DNA from: JAFMDF01 sp039024375
Lineage (GTDB): Bacteria; Bacteroidota; Bacteroidia; Chitinophagales; Saprospiraceae
NCBI GenBank assembly: GCA_039024375.1
Contig: JBCCQK010000297.1
Location: 1 to 10,171 of the forward strand
Direction of reading: 5' to 3'
Length of the DNA stretch: 10,171 nucleotides
The position numbers were made by a program, and so were the translations under genes. Below the pieces are notes generated by a model, which ran no database searches, had not been told where the DNA came from, and saw only the letters and a list, made by a program, of their open reading frames with translations. Of this stretch, positions 6,067 through 10,171 are shown piece by piece (within the stretch, counting starts at the first letter, position 1; every line of letters begins with the position of its first letter).

Positions 6067-6114
6067 CTAGTTCAATTGATGGGAAGCTTCGTTGCGCTCC
6101 CGTCAATTGAGTAG
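6067..6114. terminator. Stem-loop downstream of the ABC transporter gene
   Basis: CTAGTTCAATTGATGGGA on the left pairs with TCCCGTCAATTGAGTAG on the right (one T-G pair, small irregularities near the base and a bulged A near the loop). The loop region contains TTCGTTGC. The stem starts 32 bases after the stop codon. It lacks a strong U-run (GATTATTT follows), so it may be a transcript-end stabiliser or another dispersed palindrome rather than a classic terminator. Just upstream, TAGT recurs at 6046, 6053, 6061 and 6068 (7-8 base spacing), with GACTAGT directly duplicated. Confidence 0.5.
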
Positions 6115-6164
6115 ATTATTTCTTAACTGTTCCCTCAAATTTTACATTTTTTCTCCAGACCACC

Positions 6165-6172
6165 TATCTTTA
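6165..6172 (+). promoter_or_regulatory. Possible degenerate -7 box (TATCTTTA) for the large secreted protein
   Basis: TATCTTTA differs from TAnnTTTG only at the last base and lies 48 bases before the ATG at 6213, a distance like that of other leaders here. Weak evidence. Confidence 0.3.
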
Positions 6173-6212
6173 CGACACTTTCCGCCTCGTTAATCGTCAC
6201 AGACTGCCGTTT

Positions 6213-9200
6213 ATGAAGTTAGGTTTTAAACTCAAATTTTTTTTATGTTTCCTTAGCTGTTATTGTTGGACAACAATGTATGCACAGGTCACTATCAATA
6301 ACGGTGACTGCGGATTAGATATCAATATTCCCGACAATAACTGCGTACAGGTAGCTATTCCAGTAGCTAATTTGCCAGGAAATCAATTAGGACAAGACAT
6401 TTTCTTATCAGAAGTCCGGTTGATTTTTCGTCACACATGGAGAAATGATTTGGTGGTCAGTCTGATTGCCCCCGACGGTCTAACCGAAGTAAAGCTTATT
6501 GACGAACGGGGCAGTTCGGGAGATAATTTTGGTATCGTCAACGATAACGATTGTACTTTCCCCTTTATATTGTCAGATTCTGAATGTCGAATAGATTCCG
6601 TTAAAAATATCACCTCCAGTACGGACGCAGTAGGCATTTTTAAGCCTGAAGAAAGCCTAGACAATTTCTACCTTTCCTCCCCCATAAATCCTAATGGTAC
6701 TTGGACGCTAAAAATCTGCGACGACAAGTTCAATGACTTGGGGGCATTAACGCACGCCGAATTGGTATTTCGTCCACTTGGATGTCTCGCCCCTACTACG
6801 TTGGAAGCCTTCAATGTAACTGCAACAACCATAGACCTCGGTTGGGAAACCAACGGGCAATGCGGTGGAAACGTTATCGTCGAATACGGGCCCCAAGGTT
6901 TTCGACCAGGCAATGGAACAGTAGCAGGTTCTACTAACAGTCAAGTAGTAGTCCTAGATTGTCGAGAAGAGTTTGACTTAATCAATCTCGATGAGTTGAC
7001 AGAATATGATATTTATGTTCGACAATCTTGTAGTGGTGGATTGAATTATTTTTACAATTCATGTAAAGCGACAGCAACGACAGATTGTATTTTACCACCC
7101 GTTACACTCGTAGAAATTTTCGACAATCAAGCAGGATGTGGAGCAACGGGAGGAAATTGCATCGACTGTCCCACAGTTTCGGGCGTTTGGAAAAATCTTA
7201 CTACGGATGACATTGATTGGATTGTAAATAATGGTAGTACAGTTACTTCTCAGACAGGACCAAATGGCGACGTTAATCAGAATGGCCAGTACCTTTACGT
7301 AGAATCTTCGAGTGATTGTCGGCCCAATAAAGAGGCAATACTCCAATCAGATTGTATCGAAGTAGAATCTAGTATGGGTATCTGTCACCTCTCCTTCTTC
7401 TACCACATGAACGGTATCAATATTAATCGCTTAACCCTAGAAATTACCACAGATGGACTCAATTGGGACTCCTTATGGAGTAAAAACGGTAGTCAAGCGG
7501 AGGAATGGTTGCGACAATATATTAATTTGAGTGCGTACGACGGAGATGTTGTTCAATTCAGATTCCGAGGTTTTTCGGCGGAAACGGGTTTTAGAGGCGA
7601 TATTGGACTCGATGAAATTACTTTTTACGGCTCACAACTAAAAGCAAGCGATATTTTTTACGCCGATGCGGACAACGATGGTTTTGGTAACCCAATGGAC
7701 TCCATTGCCGTTTGTTTTGCAGCGCAACCTGTGGGCTACGTATCCAATAATGCCGACTGTGACGATAGTAACCCGTCCATTAATCCCAATGCTACGGAAA
7801 TTCCTTGTAACGGAGTTGACGAGAATTGTAATGGCAACGCCGACGATGTAGTTGTTTTTGCGCCCAATTTTACAACGGATACCGTATGCAGTGGACTTAC
7901 GGCGACTATTTCAGCGACGCCTTCTAATAATGGTCAAATTTACTGGTATGCTGATGCTACGGGCACGATGCTACTTGATTCTGTTACGACCTTTATCACG
8001 CCCGTTTTAACCACTTCTACAACCTACTATTTTCAAGAAGAACAAAATTTTGCCAATCAAATTTGTGAAAGCAACATTGTTCCCGTTGACGTTGTCGTTA
8101 ACGCCGTTCCTAATATTAGCAATGCTTCGGGCAACCAAAATATCTGTCAAAACACCAGTTTTGATTTAACGACTTTAATACTCCAAGATGCCAATAGTGT
8201 AACGGATACTTTCTTGTTCTTTCAAAACGATTCTTACAGCGCAAACGCCCAAATCAGTAATCCTATTGTTTCCGTTTCCTCCGATTCTATTTTCTACGTT
8301 CGAGCCGTTTCGGCAACTGGCTGTACGGACGATTTAGCTGTACCTTTTTTCAAGCAAGCAACGCCCGAAATAGATATTACTCAAGGAGACACCTTAGCGC
8401 TCTGTTTCCAAAGCGACCCGCAATTGCTTACGGTAGTCACTACCAGCAACAGTACTGGAGCGTTAGACTTTAACTGGAATACGGGCGCACAAGGCACAGA
8501 AGCTATCGTTTTTAGTAGAGGCAAAGATGTTTATCAGACGGTGGAAGTAACCGCCGTTTCGCCCCTCAACGGCTGTTCGGCGACGGACCAAATTGTCGTT
8601 CATACGCTGCCAAGCATTAGCTCCATTGAGGTAACTAGTATCCAAGAACCCGATTTTTGTCAAGAAAATGGAGCCATTCTTTTGACCCCTAGAGACGGTC
8701 AAGCACCGTTTAGCTATGCGTGGAGCGGCGCTGTATCGGGTACTACGAACGCCGTAAATTCGACCAATTTCACCATTCCTAATTTGGCACTGGGCGCCTA
8801 TACTATTACCGTCAGCGATAACTTTGGATGCAGTAAACCGTTGCCGCAGCAGGTTGTCAACGGCGCAGATTTTGGCATTAACACCATCACGGACGTATCT
8901 TGTTTTGGATTGAATGATGGTGCCATTACCTTAAATGTTGGCGGACTAATAAATCCAACTTACCAATGGAGCGATGGCACGACCGTTTTCTCTACTGACC
9001 AGAATATAGCGGGACGAAGTGGGGGAATTTATTCCGTCACGGTCGATGCCGACAACGTAGCTGCCTGTCAAATTGATAGTATCATTATCAAAGAACCACC
9101 GCCGTTAGCCATTTTGAATAAAAGTATTCGAACGCCAAGTTGCGCCAATGAAGCCGATGCCACCATTGATTTGACATTAACGGGAGGTACGCCCGATAGC

Positions 9201-10133
9201 AACGGTTCTTACCAGTTTTCTTGGACAAACGGACTAGCTAACACTAATAATCCTCAGAACTTGACGCCAGGGGTTTATAGGGTGACGGTTTCGGATGCTA
9301 ATAATTGCAGCCTAACCGATACGTTCGAAATATTACCAACTGCGCCACTTTCGGTAGATTTGGCAGCTATCAACCCTAAATGTTTTGGGCAAAATGACGG
9401 AGCAATGCAAACCCAAGTGACGGGTGGAACTGCTCCTTACAATTTTGCTTGGAACGATGCTTTGGGCCAATCAACGGCTACCGCATTTGGCTTGCCCGCA
9501 GGCACATTCACGCTGACGGTAACCGACGCTAATAATTGTACGCAAACTATTAAAGATACGTTGACTAATCCGCCCGTCCTCTCTCTTTCCGTTGCAAATA
9601 TTGATAGTCCAATTTGTAACGAAATCAACGACGGAGCAATTAATTTAAGCGTTTCGGGCGGTACGGGTGCTTATTCCTACCAATGGAGTACTGGTGATAC
9701 GACGGCTAGTTTGGCAAACGTGGGCGCTGGAACTTATGACGTGCTAGTAACCGATGCTAATAATTGTACGAATCATTTAGACTCCATTTTGGTAACAGCG
9801 CCCGATTTGATGAATATCCGTTTTACGACTGAGCAAGCCCCGCTTTGTATTGGCCGAAATGACGGTAGTTTGGCTATTAATGTGGCTGGTGGTGTAACTC
9901 CATACAGCTACGAATGGAGCAATGGGGAAACAACGGATATAATTAATAATCTTCCAGAAGAAAATTATCTTGTGGAGGTAACGGATGCCAACGGATGCGT
10001 AGCACTTTCCGATACGGCCAAACTAGTAGCCCCGCAGCTATTGAGCGTTAATAATTTTTTAGTGGTAGATTCAATTCGATGCCAAGGAGATGATAATGGA
10101 GTCGTCAGGTCGATGGTGTACTCACCCGCCTGA
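6213..10133 (+). CDS. Large multidomain secreted surface protein with SprB-type repeats; 3' end interrupted by foreign sequence
   Basis: Probably a cell-surface adhesin exported by Sec and then type IX secretion. Regions in order: signal peptide (1-24, FFLCFLSCYC core, cut after YAQ); P/proprotein-convertase domain (~45-190, with SEVRLIFRHTWRNDLVVSL and GTWTLKICDD); fibronectin III (~195-290); a MAM-like jelly-roll (~300-475, with GDVNQNGQYLYVESSSDC and GFRGDIGLDEITFYG); a MopE-type metal-binding motif (483-545, Y-A-D-A-D-N-D-G-F-G, then ADCDD and CNGVDENCNG); an Ig-like domain (~550-640); less clear beta domains to ~800; then SprB-type repeats. The repeats are anchored by C-x-(G/E)-x-(N/D)-(D/N)-G at C816, C897, C977, C1057, C1135, C1212 and C1290 (spacing 77-81), with PYSYEWSNGETT and VTDANNC motifs. 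The protein lacks a protease catalytic domain. No C-terminal sorting domain is seen: from about codon 1299 the reading frame enters unrelated DNA and stops by chance, so the true gene should be longer. Confidence 0.88.
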   Translation: MKLGFKLKFFLCFLSCYCWTTMYAQVTINNGDCGLDINIPDNNCVQVAIPVANLPGNQLGQDIFLSEVRLIFRHTWRNDLVVSLIAPDGLTEVKLIDERGSSGDNFGIVNDNDCTFPFILSDSECRIDSVKNITSSTDAVGIFKPEESLDNFYLSSPINPNGTWTLKICDDKFNDLGALTHAELVFRPLGCLAPTTLEAFNVTATTIDLGWETNGQCGGNVIVEYGPQGFRPGNGTVAGSTNSQVVVLDCREEFDLINLDELTEYDIYVRQSCSGGLNYFYNSCKATATTDCILPPVTLVEIFDNQAGCGATGGNCIDCPTVSGVWKNLTTDDIDWIVNNGSTVTSQTGPNGDVNQNGQYLYVESSSDCRPNKEAILQSDCIEVESSMGICHLSFFYHMNGININRLTLEITTDGLNWDSLWSKNGSQAEEWLRQYINLSAYDGDVVQFRFRGFSAETGFRGDIGLDEITFYGSQLKASDIFYADADNDGFGNPMDSIAVCFAAQPVGYVSNNADCDDSNPSINPNATEIPCNGVDENCNGNADDVVVFAPNFTTDTVCSGLTATISATPSNNGQIYWYADATGTMLLDSVTTFITPVLTTSTTYYFQEEQNFANQICESNIVPVDVVVNAVPNISNASGNQNICQNTSFDLTTLILQDANSVTDTFLFFQNDSYSANAQISNPIVSVSSDSIFYVRAVSATGCTDDLAVPFFKQATPEIDITQGDTLALCFQSDPQLLTVVTTSNSTGALDFNWNTGAQGTEAIVFSRGKDVYQTVEVTAVSPLNGCSATDQIVVHTLPSISSIEVTSIQEPDFCQENGAILLTPRDGQAPFSYAWSGAVSGTTNAVNSTNFTIPNLALGAYTITVSDNFGCSKPLPQQVVNGADFGINTITDVSCFGLNDGAITLNVGGLINPTYQWSDGTTVFSTDQNIAGRSGGIYSVTVDADNVAACQIDSIIIKEPPPLAILNKSIRTPSCANEADATIDLTLTGGTPDSNGSYQFSWTNGLANTNNPQNLTPGVYRVTVSDANNCSLTDTFEILPTAPLSVDLAAINPKCFGQNDGAMQTQVTGGTAPYNFAWNDALGQSTATAFGLPAGTFTLTVTDANNCTQTIKDTLTNPPVLSLSVANIDSPICNEINDGAINLSVSGGTGAYSYQWSTGDTTASLANVGAGTYDVLVTDANNCTNHLDSILVTAPDLMNIRFTTEQAPLCIGRNDGSLAINVAGGVTPYSYEWSNGETTDIINNLPEENYLVEVTDANGCVALSDTAKLVAPQLLSVNNFLVVDSIRCQGDDNGVVRSMVYSPA

Positions 10134-10171
10134 CGAATCAGGCCTTCCGGCAGCAACACTTCGCTCTTGTC
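10109..10171 (-). CDS. rplI: Foreign coding fragment resembling ribosomal protein L9 C-terminal domain (probable chimeric join)
   Basis: On the minus strand these 63 bases form 21 open codons containing KSEVLLPEGLIRQAGEY, which resembles the stretch in proteobacterial L9 that reads KSEVRLPNGVLRTTGEH in E. coli (shared K-S-E-V, L-P, G, R, G-E). GC is about 59%, far above the rest of the window, and the codons (CTG, CCG, GGC, GCG) are unlike the AT-leaning neighbours. It interrupts a repeat of the giant surface protein just after DDNGVVR, where a further repeat body is expected. The L9 identity is inferred from a short match; the foreign character is the firmer part. Confidence 0.5.

Noticed and set aside
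9965..10159. A 64-codon minus-strand frame ending in the surface-protein gene as a real gene
   Set aside because: Only its first ~16 codons look like real coding sequence, belonging to the foreign L9-like tail; the remainder is the antisense shadow of the SprB-repeat gene, so the frame is created by the junction.

Overview
The window looks like chromosomal DNA of a member of the phylum Bacteroidota, most plausibly from the Saprospirales/Lewinella side. Three things support this. Several genes are preceded by boxes of the form TAnnTTTG, the -7 element of Bacteroidota promoters, and have no Shine-Dalgarno sequence. The protein families present (HU with MRKADL start, YicC, Gmk, ApaG, an MsbA-like ABC half-transporter) read like Bacteroidota versions. 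The right third encodes a very large secreted protein with a P domain, fibronectin III, a MAM-like domain, a MopE-type metal-binding motif and SprB-type repeats, an architecture known from gliding or type IX secreting Bacteroidota. The genus is an inference.

Layout: (1) 1-217, minus strand, the N-terminal 72 codons of an HU/IHF-type nucleoid protein, cut by the window edge. (2) 218-604, a divergent intergenic region with promoter candidates on both strands. (3) 605-2087, a probable yicC-gmk operon, followed by apaG (2274-2663) with a GTG start; a perfect 20-bp palindrome lies between gmk and apaG. (4) 2664-3415, a 752-bp gene-free stretch holding two large imperfect inverted repeats. (5) 3416-3763, a small secreted protein of unknown function, closed by a clear intrinsic terminator. 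(6) 3764-4231, a gene-free stretch filled by a third large inverted repeat, bounded by near-perfect 20-bp terminal inverted repeats. (7) 4232-6034, the ABC exporter half-transporter, followed by a stem-loop. (8) From 6213 to the right edge, the SprB-like surface protein.

Two observations stand out. First, the three inverted repeats (2681-2833, 2866-2987, 3831-4054) appear to be one family. All are long palindromes whose arms are built from octamer iterations in strict 8-nt register and which carry a GTAA(C/T)TA-like box at the outer side of the arms; the third copy is additionally framed by terminal inverted repeats like a MITE. Second, the last ~63 bases (from about 10109) do not belong to the Bacteroidota gene they interrupt. 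They are ~59% GC and, on the minus strand, read as a 21-residue piece resembling the C-terminal part of proteobacterial ribosomal protein L9. The stop codon of the giant protein at 10131-10133 is therefore probably an artefact of a chimeric join, and the real gene very likely continues.

Functionally, the left half is housekeeping (nucleoid protein, RNA turnover factor, guanine nucleotide synthesis, ApaG) and the right half concerns the cell envelope (exporter, secreted adhesin). No phage, CRISPR, toxin-antitoxin or other defence system was seen.
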